From assembly GCF_030296935.1 (NCBI RefSeq), contig NZ_AP028032.1, forward strand, positions 682,001 through 746,000: a DNA stretch of 64,000 nucleotides. Reading direction: 5' to 3'. Below the pieces are notes generated by a model, which was given only the letters and a program-made list of their open reading frames with translations, had not been told where the DNA came from and ran no database searches. Position numbers and translations under genes: made by a program. Positions 26,344 through 36,492 of the stretch are shown in pieces (the first letter of the stretch is position 1; each line of letters begins with the position of its first letter). Origin of the DNA: Coprobacter fastidiosus (lineage in GTDB: Bacteria > Bacteroidota > Bacteroidia > Bacteroidales > Coprobacteraceae).

Positions 26344-27399
26344 TTATTTTTCTATTGTCAGCTGTTTACCAATATCCCAAAAACTTGTAATTTTTTTTAT
26401 TCCCCAATTTACTTTTTCCCGCAACCATGCTACTCCGAAAGACGAAAAAAACACCAACGGTACGATAATCGGAAAAAATGCGAAAAACTGTTGTTGGCTT
26501 TCAAAATAATGAGCCTTAAAATAAGTATAATATAAGTTATCGAATATCCATGAACACAGATACATATCCAACGACAAAAGTGATATTTTCGTTATCATTT
26601 TCGACTTGAAATCGACATCGTAAAACAACAGAAAAACAATAACTGCAGTTATCGTATTAAAAAGACCGTTCCGTATCATAAACAACGAGACAAAACCTTC
26701 TCTTAAATGTACAATCGAATTAAAAACAGGATCTACGGTACATAAAATTATAAGTATAACACATAGCCAAAGTTTTCTAAACTTTGGCTTATATTCATGA
26801 ATATAAGCTCCTATAAAATAAAATGATACCGGATATAATGAAGTGAAATAAGCTGGGAATAATTGAGTTGCCGACCAATTAAGAGAAATTGGAATCGCTG
26901 TCAGAGCTAAAAAAGTAACAATCAATATTTGTTTTTTTCTTTGTGTATCCAAACATTTGTATATAAGGTTCAAAAACGGAATCAAAAGAAACAGGCAAAT
27001 GTACATTTCAATGTACCAACCATAAGGAATCACTTCATAATTTAAAATCTGGCGTATCCATAATAAAACACTCAAATGTTCTCCATTAACAAAATATCTA
27101 TACGCAATCGTCAACAATGAATATATCAAATATGCTTCTAAGACACGTACAATTCCTTTATAGTACCCGAATGATAATTGTTTATTGATATTTAAATATC
27201 CCGTCAACAAAAGGAATAACGGCACTGCAACAAAAAATATTGATGCACACATTCCTTGAAAAAAAAGATTTGTTCCATCAAAAACAGTCTGGCGGAACTC
27301 TGTATTCAAATTAAAATGCTGTGCAACAACAAATAAAATAGCTAAAGATCTCACTATATCCAATCCGGGCAATCTTTTCGTCTTTTGAATATCTTTCAT
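26344..27399 (-). CDS. Acyltransferase-3 membrane protein (copy B)
   Basis: 351 aa, same architecture as copy A: RLPGLDIVRSLAILFVVAQHFNL, about ten helices, WYIEMYICLFLLIPFLNLIY. It has 14 extra residues at the C-terminus (TSFWDIGKQLTIEK). Probably acetylates a different position or sugar from copy A; that is inference from divergence in the N-terminal part. 18 bp before copy A. Confidence 0.85.
   Translation of the reverse strand: MKDIQKTKRLPGLDIVRSLAILFVVAQHFNLNTEFRQTVFDGTNLFFQGMCASIFFVAVPLFLLLTGYLNINKQLSFGYYKGIVRVLEAYLIYSLLTIAYRYFVNGEHLSVLLWIRQILNYEVIPYGWYIEMYICLFLLIPFLNLIYKCLDTQRKKQILIVTFLALTAIPISLNWSATQLFPAYFTSLYPVSFYFIGAYIHEYKPKFRKLWLCVILIILCTVDPVFNSIVHLREGFVSLFMIRNGLFNTITAVIVFLLFYDVDFKSKMITKISLLSLDMYLCSWIFDNLYYTYFKAHYFESQQQFFAFFPIIVPLVFFSSFGVAWLREKVNWGIKKITSFWDIGKQLTIEK
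26391..26647 (-). repeat. Near-identical tract shared by two acyltransferase genes (copy B)
   Basis: Partner of 25332-25588. See that entry. Confidence 0.85.
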
Positions 27400-27478
27400 T
27401 AATTCACTCTTTATTTATATTAATATTGCTAAAAACATCGATCTTACAAATTCAATACTTTATAAGTTAATTACTATA

Positions 27479-28561
27479 TTATAATTTAGATTTAACCCAA
27501 CTTTTCACTTCTGCCGTCCGTTTCTCAAAACACCAATACACTACATAGGCAACCAATAAAGCTATACTCAACTCTCCTATATACCAAGAAATAGAAATAA
27601 AATCGACACTTTCACTTTTAGGAACATTATAATATTCCAACATACGCAATACCAATACATGTGTCAAATAAAGAGTATAAGAAAAAGCCGCCAATTTTGT
27701 TCCTATCTCATTAAGCTTTAAAGTCCATTTTTTAGTCGGTTTAATAATTACAAGCTGTTGAAGGAACAAACTGAAGAAAAAAGCGAACAATAACTCAAGA
27801 GCTTGTCGATTAGGCAAATATTGTGATATAGCTGTTCCCTCATTCAATCTTGATCCGCTTGTTAATTGAAGTAATATGATAAAACATATCATCACAATAA
27901 AACCTCCCCACAAAAATATCTTATCAACTTTTTTCGGAATGATAAGATATGCTAATGCTCCCATAAACCACATAAATAAATAATGTGGAGACAATTTTGT
28001 AAAAACAAGGAAACATATTAATAAGAGCGGAATAGCAAAAATTTTATAAAATACCATCTTTTGACGTACAAAAAACAAAGATATTATACCCATTAATATA
28101 TAAAACCAAACTTCATAGGAAAGCGACCAAAGCGGTTCTATTATAGAATAAGTGCAAATGCCTTGTAAAGAAAAAAGATTACCTAACCAAGCTTTCCAAT
28201 CAATACAAAAACCTTGAACAATAGAAACCGGAATAAATAACAATAATGCCGATATTAGAGGCAACATGATACGAACAATTCTGTCAATAGCATATCCTTT
28301 AATATCAAAGACACCTTGTTGCAGCCTCTCTATCGCCTTTCCGCCTACTAAGAATCCACTCATAACAAAGAAGATAAGAACAGCTTCGTTTCCTAACCTT
28401 GTTAATGAATAAAATGCAAAAATCAAAGGATTCTTCTGCTCTGCAGGCAGCAATGTATATTCAACAAAAAACGCACCTCTGAAATGGCAAATCAAAACCA
28501 AAAATGCCGCAGTAAAACGGACTAAGTCCAACCAATAATAATGAACCTTGTTTTCCCCCAT
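27479..28561 (-). CDS. OafA-like acyltransferase-3
   Basis: 360 aa, about ten helices. Starts YYWLDLVRFTAAFLVLICHFRGAF with the conserved R/H pair, then FFVMSGFLVGGKAIERL and EPLWSLSYEVWFYILMG, which mark the OafA/NodX-type exported-polysaccharide acetyltransferases. 4 bp after the glycosyltransferase gene at 28566. Confidence 0.88.
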   Translation of the reverse strand: MGENKVHYYWLDLVRFTAAFLVLICHFRGAFFVEYTLLPAEQKNPLIFAFYSLTRLGNEAVLIFFVMSGFLVGGKAIERLQQGVFDIKGYAIDRIVRIMLPLISALLLFIPVSIVQGFCIDWKAWLGNLFSLQGICTYSIIEPLWSLSYEVWFYILMGIISLFFVRQKMVFYKIFAIPLLLICFLVFTKLSPHYLFMWFMGALAYLIIPKKVDKIFLWGGFIVMICFIILLQLTSGSRLNEGTAISQYLPNRQALELLFAFFFSLFLQQLVIIKPTKKWTLKLNEIGTKLAAFSYTLYLTHVLVLRMLEYYNVPKSESVDFISISWYIGELSIALLVAYVVYWCFEKRTAEVKSWVKSKL

Positions 28562-28565
28562 GTTT

Positions 28566-29465
28566 TCAAAATTTTATCTGATAATTATCTATCAAATATT
28601 TTCTTATCTTTTTCGCATCCTGTCCACAGGTCTTTTTTATTTCGAGTATTTTTGCATCGACAAGAGTGCGATACCACCAGCCTTGTAAAAAATCCCAAAG
28701 AAATCCTTCTTTACCATCTAAAAAACCGAGTTTAACTATGTAACGGTAACAGAAATAAGCAAACGAACGCCAGAATAGAGGCATCTTTGCATATTTCATT
28801 TTCTGTGCACGTTTTTTCTGTACATCTTCGCAATATGACGCATCATCTGTATCCAAATCGAACAGGTGATATTCCGCATCAAGTAACAGAGCCGCTTCTC
28901 GAGAAGAATAGTGATTGTGTTTGTCTACAAATTGCTTTATGGAAAGAAGACTATCATCTATAAACTGATTTTTAAAAGTAACTGTCCGACCCGATTTCAC
29001 AACAATATGCTCATCCATTAAACGCTGTTCATAACAAGCTTTCCCATATCTGAAAAGGCGTATCATTTTCACACTATTTACAATTCCATGTTTCAGAACA
29101 CGCCCCATAAAGGCTCGTCCTAAAGGGAAAACCACAGCCGTTATATCACCGGACAATTTCGGTAATTGTTCATCCATCTCAGTTATCAATCCGGAAGTCA
29201 AATACTCATCAGCGTCCAACCGCAATACCCATTCGGTTGCTATCGGCAAATTCTCTAAAGCCCAATTGAATTGTGCAGCCTGATTTCCAGGCCACTCATG
29301 CTGATGCACTTCTGCCCCCAATTCTTTTGCAATATCGACTGTCCGATCTGTAGAAAAACAATCCACAACAAATATCTGTTTCGCTATCGATCTTACATTT
29401 TCTATGCAACGACGGATATGAAGCTCTTCATTTAAAGTCAATATGATTACCGATATATCAAGCAT
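28566..29465 (-). CDS. Family 2 glycosyltransferase (WaaE-like)
   Basis: 299 aa. ISVIILTLNEELHIRRCIEN, FVVDCFSTDRTVDIAKELGA, GNQAAQFNWAL, and WVLRLDADEYL. This set matches the WaaE/KdtX-like branch of GT2, which includes beta-1,4-glucosyl transferases of LPS cores; the actual sugar is unknown. Its start overlaps the end of the next upstream acyltransferase by 19 bp. Confidence 0.88.
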   Translation of the reverse strand: MLDISVIILTLNEELHIRRCIENVRSIAKQIFVVDCFSTDRTVDIAKELGAEVHQHEWPGNQAAQFNWALENLPIATEWVLRLDADEYLTSGLITEMDEQLPKLSGDITAVVFPLGRAFMGRVLKHGIVNSVKMIRLFRYGKACYEQRLMDEHIVVKSGRTVTFKNQFIDDSLLSIKQFVDKHNHYSSREAALLLDAEYHLFDLDTDDASYCEDVQKKRAQKMKYAKMPLFWRSFAYFCYRYIVKLGFLDGKEGFLWDFLQGWWYRTLVDAKILEIKKTCGQDAKKIRKYLIDNYQIKF

Positions 29466-30514
29466 TTTATTTGAGATTTTATAGTTTTTGCAATATATTT
29501 ATATGTTCTCATAAGTATAACAGGCATTATAATTCCGACAAATGAATAAACCAACCACCAATTTTTATCTAAATAAATTGCAGATGATATCTTTGTTAAA
29601 GGCAATTCATGAATCCAAACATATATATACGAAACTCCTCTGAAAGCTAAAAAATGCAACGCCATTATATGCAATGAATATGTTCCGACAAATGCAACCG
29701 CTGATGCCAAATAATCATTATTCATTATTAGATGTGATAAATACCATGATACGTATATCCCTACAGTAGAAACAAATATGAAGAAAAAAGGATTTACAAT
29801 AGTGCTGGAAGCCAAATCCACAAACCTTCCGGAAATCTGATAAGCTTCAAAAAGAATAACAATTGAAATTATGAATAAAATAAGATTACATTTCACATGA
29901 ACATTCTTTTTCTTTATTAGAAATCCACCATACAATACCGGTTGAACAAAAAAACTACTTAATCCCCAACTATAAGTTATACCCTTACAATAAAGTAACC
30001 ATGCCAAAACAAAAACACCGATTAAAAGAACAGATGTTATAAATTCTATTTTATCAGGATTCAGACAAATAGCGAACTTACGTACTAAGCAAAAGAATAT
30101 CAGAGAAATTAAAAGAAACGGAACAAACCAAAGAGCTCCTGCTATAGGAAGATTTGATAACAGCGTAAAACTTTTTAAAATAGCAACACAAGTTTCTCGA
30201 AATGAATATGAAAAAATGCCATTAACTGGTGAATAAATATACAATAATATAAAAACATTATGTAACAATGCATAGGCAATCCTATATTTCACCGTCGGCC
30301 AATATAGAGATTTTCCTCTCTTCTTAAGAAAAGATTTAAAATCTCCTACATAACGCTCATTGAATAGATAACCTGAAATAAAAACAAATAAGACCATGTG
30401 AAACATATACACATAAGGGGTCAACCAAGAACCTGAATGTCCGACAACAACACAAATAATGCCGATGCCTTTCATAATGTTCCAAAATTTTCGATCATCT
30501 ACACTTTCTTGCAT
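29447..30514 (-). CDS. Acyltransferase-3 membrane protein
   Basis: 355 aa with about ten helices; FWNIMKGIGIICVVVGHSGSWLTPYVYMFHMVLFVFISGYLF carries the histidine and substrate-channel pattern of the small YiaH/WecH-like acyltransferase branch. Same strand and overlap with the neighbouring glycosyltransferase indicate one transcript. Confidence 0.82.
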   Translation of the reverse strand: MQESVDDRKFWNIMKGIGIICVVVGHSGSWLTPYVYMFHMVLFVFISGYLFNERYVGDFKSFLKKRGKSLYWPTVKYRIAYALLHNVFILLYIYSPVNGIFSYSFRETCVAILKSFTLLSNLPIAGALWFVPFLLISLIFFCLVRKFAICLNPDKIEFITSVLLIGVFVLAWLLYCKGITYSWGLSSFFVQPVLYGGFLIKKKNVHVKCNLILFIISIVILFEAYQISGRFVDLASSTIVNPFFFIFVSTVGIYVSWYLSHLIMNNDYLASAVAFVGTYSLHIMALHFLAFRGVSYIYVWIHELPLTKISSAIYLDKNWWLVYSFVGIIMPVILMRTYKYIAKTIKSQIKCLIYR

Positions 30515-30521
30515 AATTACA

Positions 30522-31073
30522 TCAACTTATCACTCTTTTTTTTATAAACTTGGCAGGATTTCCACCGACTACTGTCCACGGTTCTACATCTTTAAACACA
30601 CAAGCCCGAGCACCGATTACAGCTCCCTGTCCAACCGTCACTCCCATACCGACAAATGCATCAGTAGCAATCCATGCTTGATCTTTGACAATAATAGGTG
30701 CTGTCACCAGAGGATTTAAAGAATCCGATATATCATGACTTGCCGTACAAAGATATGCACCCTGGGACACTGTCGTATTAGCCCCGATTTTAACAAGAGC
30801 TACATTATAACAATCCACTCCGGAAGCAAGACAACTATATTCATCCATTATCAAATTTGCAGGGTAATAGATTTTAGCAGAAGAGTATACAATTGCCGTC
30901 GAAGCTAATTTCGCACCGAACAACCGCAACAAAAAACGTTTCCAGCCACTTCCTATACTACGTGGCAACGGCCGGGCAAAAATCGTCCAGACAACAGACC
31001 AAAGCATCCTGATCATCTGATGTTTTCGTGTCAGGACATTCCTATATTTAGATAAATCTATTTGTTGTTCCAT
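30522..31073 (-). CDS. WcaF-like hexapeptide acetyltransferase
   Basis: 183 aa. Left-handed beta-helix repeats from residue about 60 (SAKIYYPANLIM..., VKIGANTTVSQGAYL, VGMGVTVGQGAVIGARACVFKDV) with the acceptor histidine in CTASHDI. N-terminal KRFLLRLFGAKL is typical of the colanic acid acetyltransferase WcaF group. Soluble, acetyl-CoA dependent. 7 bp from the acyltransferase gene downstream. Confidence 0.9.
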   Translation of the reverse strand: MEQQIDLSKYRNVLTRKHQMIRMLWSVVWTIFARPLPRSIGSGWKRFLLRLFGAKLASTAIVYSSAKIYYPANLIMDEYSCLASGVDCYNVALVKIGANTTVSQGAYLCTASHDISDSLNPLVTAPIIVKDQAWIATDAFVGMGVTVGQGAVIGARACVFKDVEPWTVVGGNPAKFIKKRVIS

Positions 31074-31076
31074 TAT

Positions 31077-31880
31077 TTAAAACCAAAAACGAGGGAAAAA
31101 CAATCGTATGACATTTCCTAAAAAACGTTTTAATTTTCCTTTTAAGGAATCTTGATTTTTCGAAAAAGAAAGAGCGGCTACATTACTGCCTTCCAAACCT
31201 CCGAAATGAGGTTCTTTCTTGAAACGACAAATAACATCGCTCCTGTGAATCATAGGTTTTACAACATCATACATCAGTCCTTCCAACAATAAACCTTTAT
31301 AATCATTCAATTCTGTATATCTATTCCCGATAAACTCATTGTAAAAAGAGAGGCTTGCAGCAAACATCCTTACATCTGCAGAATGACCACACCATCCCAA
31401 ACCGAGTCTATCATACAGGTTATGGTCTTTAATATCTATATATAAATGACCTTTGTACTCCAATATAAATTTACTTGCATAATCGATAAAATATTTAATA
31501 TTATATATCGGATATCTACCCGTTACTTTAAAGAAACCTCCCGCCTCCCTTATGAACACAGACTTTTCGACCGCTTTATTTATAAGTAGAAGCTCATTAT
31601 ACCCTTTGCCCTTCGTTACATCAAAATCCTCAGAATCTAATGATAAAAACTCAATAGAAGGATTTTCCTTTACTGACGACTTTATAGAAGATAAATCCCA
31701 GCCCGAATTATCGACAAATACTATTTTATACGTTTCACCCCCCCCTATTAACATTTTTTCATATATCATTAAACTCTCTCGATACATCTTTTCTCGTTCC
31801 TCATCTGTAAAACAAGCTCCTACCATTCCTCTCGTACTGACAGATGCGGTCATCAATAGCGGTAATTTATTCATATACAT
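31077..31880 (-). CDS. Polysaccharide-locus protein, possible glycosyltransferase
   Basis: 267 aa; family not recognised. It has a GT-A-like flavour: N-terminal beta strand MTASVSTRGMVGAC, VFVDNSGWDLSSIK, GKGYNELLLINKAVE, then EAGGFFKVTGRYPIYNI, and ends in a short basic, aromatic tail (RLFFPRFWF) that could sit on the membrane. No clear DxD. Between a GT4 gene (14-bp overlap) and the WcaF-like gene (3 bp), so it belongs to the pathway. An alternative start two codons in (MNK) is possible. Confidence 0.55.
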   Translation of the reverse strand: MYMNKLPLLMTASVSTRGMVGACFTDEEREKMYRESLMIYEKMLIGGGETYKIVFVDNSGWDLSSIKSSVKENPSIEFLSLDSEDFDVTKGKGYNELLLINKAVEKSVFIREAGGFFKVTGRYPIYNIKYFIDYASKFILEYKGHLYIDIKDHNLYDRLGLGWCGHSADVRMFAASLSFYNEFIGNRYTELNDYKGLLLEGLMYDVVKPMIHRSDVICRFKKEPHFGGLEGSNVAALSFSKNQDSLKGKLKRFLGNVIRLFFPRFWF

Positions 31881-33006
31881 ATTCGGGTTTAATATTTTTA
31901 TACACTAACCATTCATACAATTGCTTCATTCTCAATGAGACCGATTTTATAGAATAATGTCTCAATACTAATGTCCTACCTCGTTCTCCCATTCCTAAAC
32001 GATCTTGCTCAGACAAATTAATCGCGATCAACAAGGTACTAATTAACGTATCAATATCATTATCAACCCACCAGCCGCAATCGAATGTTTCCAAGTCACT
32101 CCACGGTGTACCTTTAGAGGCTATTACCGGAATCCCTTGAATTAGGGCTTCAGGAACTACCATTCCAAAATTTTCGGATTTGCTCGGTAATATCTGGAAA
32201 TCGATAGAATGAACCAGTTTCTGCAAATCTTTCCCCATAATAAATCCTAAGAAGCGAACATTATTCAGTTTATTTGCAGTTGCAAACTCTTCCAATTCTT
32301 TTTTATAAGCAGTATCTCCATCACCGATAATCAACAATTCGCAATTACGTGTCTTGTCTCCTAATTTGCTCCATGCAGACAATAGGAGATCTACATTCTT
32401 GATTCGGTTTAACCGTCCGACGAAAGCGAAACGACGGACCGAATTCGAAGTTTTACGTATTTCTAACGAATCATCTATTACCAAACCATTGGGAATAACC
32501 GCAACAGGGTTATTTAGCCCGAATGCCCGAATATGTTCCAACTCTGCCATACAAGTAGCCTGCAAGCATGATGCCGTTTCCAGATCTTTACGCTGAAATA
32601 CTGTCGATACGATTTTCTTTTTCCATGCAGAAACTTGCAAAGCCTGCGGATACAGCATTCCATGAGGAGCTATCACACAGGGTTTATTCTGTTTTTTTGC
32701 TATTTCTGCCGTAAAATGCGTCGGACATGTCCATAATCCGTTCGCATGATATAAATCGTATCCGATATGAGAACTCAAATAACGTCTGAAATTGGACGAA
32801 TAAACCAATGGTGTGCGGGCATCATTCGGCAAAGCCTTGATAAATGAATCATCTGCAATGATCTTATCCGAATCGTCCCGAGGCATCAATGTAAGAATAT
32901 CTGCTTCTATTCCCTCATCCCGAAGACCTTTAATAAGATTATAAGTACAAGACGTAGGCCCACCACTGCTGATATTCAATCCCGATATCGTATGTAATAT
33001 TTTCAT
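31867..33006 (-). CDS. Family 4 glycosyltransferase
   Basis: 379 aa GT-B fold. N-terminal acceptor domain HTISGLNISSGGPTSCTYNL, C-terminal donor domain with FVGRLNRIKNVDLLLSAW, LIIGDGD and the E-x7-E motif in LPSKSENFGMVVPEALIQGIPVIASKGTPW. Retaining transferase. Its end overlaps the next gene. Confidence 0.92.
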   Translation of the reverse strand: MKILHTISGLNISSGGPTSCTYNLIKGLRDEGIEADILTLMPRDDSDKIIADDSFIKALPNDARTPLVYSSNFRRYLSSHIGYDLYHANGLWTCPTHFTAEIAKKQNKPCVIAPHGMLYPQALQVSAWKKKIVSTVFQRKDLETASCLQATCMAELEHIRAFGLNNPVAVIPNGLVIDDSLEIRKTSNSVRRFAFVGRLNRIKNVDLLLSAWSKLGDKTRNCELLIIGDGDTAYKKELEEFATANKLNNVRFLGFIMGKDLQKLVHSIDFQILPSKSENFGMVVPEALIQGIPVIASKGTPWSDLETFDCGWWVDNDIDTLISTLLIAINLSEQDRLGMGERGRTLVLRHYSIKSVSLRMKQLYEWLVYKNIKPEYVYE

Positions 33007-33007
33007 T

Positions 33008-34027
33008 TTATCGTCCTCCTGTCAAAACGGAATATAACTTTGGTAAATATTTTTTTAATAGCCCTCCTATCCATATAGCGACAGCAGCCATTATAAACGG
33101 AGATACCAGAAATGTTATCCAATAGCTCCACTCTTCTCCTCTGCCGACCAATAGCATAACTTTCTTAACGATACTAAGAGCCGGAATATGGAATAAATAA
33201 ATGAAAAACGTATATGGAATCCATCTTTTTATAAAATCAAAACGCCAGCCTTTACGGTATAAATAGTCATATAAGAACCATACAAACAGAAAGAGGATCG
33301 CGACTAAATATAATTCTTTCGTACTGGGAATAAAGATCATAGAACAATATAACATCAAAAGCAAAGAAGCCGTTCCCAACAAGACAAGCCCCCATTTATG
33401 TTTAAGCTTAACTTCTAAAGATATATTGTAAATTGCACATGCTGCTCCTATACTGAACATGGTTAAAGACTGAAACCATGAATTATAGAACGAAAAGAAT
33501 ATTATTAACGGGAAATAGATAAATATCATTTTTCTGATACAGAAATACAAGAATGGAGAAACAACGACAATCAGAATCAAATCCCGTATAAACCAAAGGT
33601 GAAAACCGCCCGGAACAATAAATAGTGTATAAATCCATTCCCATAAGCCGCCATGTATCAATTGAGTATAATCACTATTCATATATTTTCCGGCAACGGG
33701 GATATATTTTAATATGAACATTTGTAACAGACAAAGAATATTCCAAATGATATATGGGATCAATAAAGATTTTACACGACTTCGATACTTTTGTTTCCAA
33801 ACGCTCCAATCCGGATCGGATAATTTTACATAAAACAAATAACCCGATATGAAAAAAAACAATGGAAAAAACAGTCGTCCCCAACAGAAAGCAATGCTTT
33901 TCTCAAAAATATAAAAGACTTTATATTGTGCGGCATCCGGTATATATGCGTGAGCATACAATACCAAGATCATCGCAAAAAATGATAATACTTTAAATTT
34001 CCAACTCTGATACTCCGATACTTTCAC
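33008..34027 (-). CDS. Acyltransferase-3 membrane protein
   Basis: 339 aa, about ten helices; SWKFKVLSFFAMILVLYAHAYIP and RLFFPLFFFISGYLFYVKL are family features. A single base separates it from the GT4 gene. Fifth acyltransferase-3 of the locus. Confidence 0.85.
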   Translation of the reverse strand: MKVSEYQSWKFKVLSFFAMILVLYAHAYIPDAAQYKVFYIFEKSIAFCWGRLFFPLFFFISGYLFYVKLSDPDWSVWKQKYRSRVKSLLIPYIIWNILCLLQMFILKYIPVAGKYMNSDYTQLIHGGLWEWIYTLFIVPGGFHLWFIRDLILIVVVSPFLYFCIRKMIFIYFPLIIFFSFYNSWFQSLTMFSIGAACAIYNISLEVKLKHKWGLVLLGTASLLLMLYCSMIFIPSTKELYLVAILFLFVWFLYDYLYRKGWRFDFIKRWIPYTFFIYLFHIPALSIVKKVMLLVGRGEEWSYWITFLVSPFIMAAVAIWIGGLLKKYLPKLYSVLTGGR

Positions 34028-34040
34028 AATCTATATTATT

Positions 34041-35147
34041 TTAACTCAACCACGGTGCTATGACCTCATTATGTGTACAATCACCTGATATGCAAGAACA
34101 AATTTTTTCAAAATATGCAGCTACCGAATCTCCCGATATCGAATAACGTGTCCACTCTGCGATGTTCTGACGGTCAGCTAAAGAAACCGTTCCCTTTTCA
34201 AGCCATTTTAATAATATCTTCTCCAACGATTTTTCTTTATTAACAAAAGAAAAAGCTTCTCCTCTGTCCTTACCATCAAGGAGGACCGATGCTCCACAAT
34301 TTTCAGAAGCAATCACCCTCATCCCATTTTGTAAAGCTTCATTAACTACCGCACCCCAACCATCATACAAACTCGGTAAAACCAATATATCATAACGGCA
34401 CATCAAATCCAGCACCTCATTATTTGTCTTACTCCCTAAATACTTTATATCTTCTGCCCTATCTATTTTTTTTATCAGCAAATCAGTTAACGGACCAGCT
34501 CCGATAATATCTAAACAGGCATATTTTCCGACATGTTTTAAACAAATATCTACTAAAGACAGTATATTTTTATTGCAATCTATTCTTCCGACATACAAAA
34601 TTGCAGGTTTTTGTCTGTTTTCATTCGATATTGCACCTTCATTAAAAGCCCTTTGAGCGGTAAAATATCCCCAATCAAAAATTTTGCTTTTCTCAAATCC
34701 GGCTTTTAAGAAACATCGACGTCCGGTTTGTCCGGTAACCAACAAACCGTCAATATTTTTACCATAACATAAATTCAAAGCCATATACTTTAACCTTCTA
34801 AAAAAGCCTTTTATCCCGAACCATACATACGGTTCGACATATACCAATATCTTCAAGTCTAACGCAACGACTTTTTTAAAAGCTTTATATACCATCGGGA
34901 AAGCATTTATTCCCGAAAATACGTGAACCGCATCTTTATTTTCCAAGATCAAGTTATCTATCGTCTTATCATCAGGAGCAACGATAATTTTAGTTTTTCC
35001 CATATCGGGAATACTCCACCCATCCCCTTTTCTTTCCTGATCCAACCGTTGTTCAACGACTAATAAAATCGAATGCCTATTCGACAATGTCGAAAGAAAT
35101 GTAGATTGATGTATACTTATTATATTTTGCCAAAAAACGAACTGCAT
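34041..35147 (-). CDS. Family 4 glycosyltransferase
   Basis: 368 aa from the chosen start. The frame is open to 35198, but MQFVFWQNIISIHQSTFLSTL is the natural N-terminus of the acceptor domain and avoids overlap with the polymerase gene. Donor domain has ILYVGRIDCNKNILSLVDICL, IIGAGPL, and LVLPSLYDGWGAVVNEALQNGMRVIAS with the E-x7-E pattern slightly altered (DGWGAVVNE). Confidence 0.88.
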   Translation of the reverse strand: MQFVFWQNIISIHQSTFLSTLSNRHSILLVVEQRLDQERKGDGWSIPDMGKTKIIVAPDDKTIDNLILENKDAVHVFSGINAFPMVYKAFKKVVALDLKILVYVEPYVWFGIKGFFRRLKYMALNLCYGKNIDGLLVTGQTGRRCFLKAGFEKSKIFDWGYFTAQRAFNEGAISNENRQKPAILYVGRIDCNKNILSLVDICLKHVGKYACLDIIGAGPLTDLLIKKIDRAEDIKYLGSKTNNEVLDLMCRYDILVLPSLYDGWGAVVNEALQNGMRVIASENCGASVLLDGKDRGEAFSFVNKEKSLEKILLKWLEKGTVSLADRQNIAEWTRYSISGDSVAAYFEKICSCISGDCTHNEVIAPWLS

Positions 35148-35172
35148 AATTTCTATTTTAATTTCATTAGAA

Positions 35173-36411
35173 TCAACGCGACATCTCGGCAAAATCAATC
35201 GAACAAGTTCGTTGTTTCTGCTCTCGATTTGCAGTTTTTTTTATAAAAAATTGTTTGCGAACAGGTATTTGTGCTAACGATATCAACAACCACAAATAAA
35301 AAAATAAAAAAGATCCGGATGATGTTATATACCCTTCTGCAATCAAATGTATCGCAAAAAAGGATAAACATGCCCCTATCAATATCTCATCCGAATACGA
35401 TTCTGCTTTTTTATAAATTCGAAATAAAGGTTTCCCAAACAACAACAAAAAAGGTATTGTTCCCATCATACCTAATGACGACAGTAAAAATAGCCACCCC
35501 GAACCGGGTTCTATCACCCCATTCTTAGCCGCTATCTTATATACAGACGGCAATATAGTTTCATCTACATAATTAAATCCAATACCACATACCGGCGATT
35601 TCTTAAATTCCATCATACGGACTTGCCAAAGGACATCTCTCGTCGTAGTCATGCTGCCAACCTCTCTCGAACGTTCTATTTTACCGGCTACCGTGACTAA
35701 ATAAGATTCCCATAGAGGATATGAAACAGAAATAACGATAAGCATTGAGAAAAGAACTTTAAGAAACAGTTTCATATTTCTACGATATCTGACTTTAAGA
35801 TAATACAATATTCCAACTATTCCTCCAGATAAAGACGCTCTCGAACCAGCCAATAAACACATTAAGAAAGCTATGACCATCATTCCTAAAAATAAATATT
35901 TTTCTTTTTTGGAAATTTCGGGACAAAATGCCTTATGCAAACAAAATAAAGAAGTCAAAGCCGCTATCGGGCTCAAGAGCATCGATTGGCTTGTACATCC
36001 TCTAAAACCTGAAAAATCAGCCGTAGAATAAATTCCCGCCAAATAACCTAAAAAGGAAATTATCACAACAATAACAAATAAAATATTCACTTTATCGAAA
36101 ATCTCCTTACGGAAAATCATCAATTCGGAATTATATAAAAACGGACTGACACATAATATTACCATAAGGAATGAAAAGAATCTATCCCAAGGCATAAAAT
36201 AGTCCGGAATATAATTCACAAAAATCGAACAGACTATAGCTATTATAAAAAATAGCATGCAAACATTAATTTTTATATTCGGATGGTAAAATACCATTAC
36301 AATGGCTATAAGCAAAAATATAGCATAATAAACCATCTGAGGGAGATTAGGTGTTTGCCATATTATCTGATTAACGCTCAAAATAGCTATAGCCCATGCA
36401 AAAAATTTCAT
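35173..36411 (-). CDS. Wzy-like polysaccharide polymerase / O-antigen ligase family
   Basis: 412 aa, about 11-12 helices with the large periplasmic loop typical of Wzy_C proteins (GFRGCTSQSMLLSPIAALTS, LLAGSRASLSGGIVGI, GIGFNYVDETI...EPGSGWLFLLSSLGMMGTIPF). It most likely links exported repeat units. Only one such protein is present, so it is probably the polymerase rather than a ligase; the sequence cannot decide. Confidence 0.82.
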   Translation of the reverse strand: MKFFAWAIAILSVNQIIWQTPNLPQMVYYAIFLLIAIVMVFYHPNIKINVCMLFFIIAIVCSIFVNYIPDYFMPWDRFFSFLMVILCVSPFLYNSELMIFRKEIFDKVNILFVIVVIISFLGYLAGIYSTADFSGFRGCTSQSMLLSPIAALTSLFCLHKAFCPEISKKEKYLFLGMMVIAFLMCLLAGSRASLSGGIVGILYYLKVRYRRNMKLFLKVLFSMLIVISVSYPLWESYLVTVAGKIERSREVGSMTTTRDVLWQVRMMEFKKSPVCGIGFNYVDETILPSVYKIAAKNGVIEPGSGWLFLLSSLGMMGTIPFLLLFGKPLFRIYKKAESYSDEILIGACLSFFAIHLIAEGYITSSGSFLFFYLWLLISLAQIPVRKQFFIKKTANREQKQRTCSIDFAEMSR

Positions 36412-36492
36412 AATTGGAAAATATTTATTTACGCTTATCCAATAATTCAGTTTAGTTTATAACATACTTTCTTCATTATGTAGCATAAAAAT

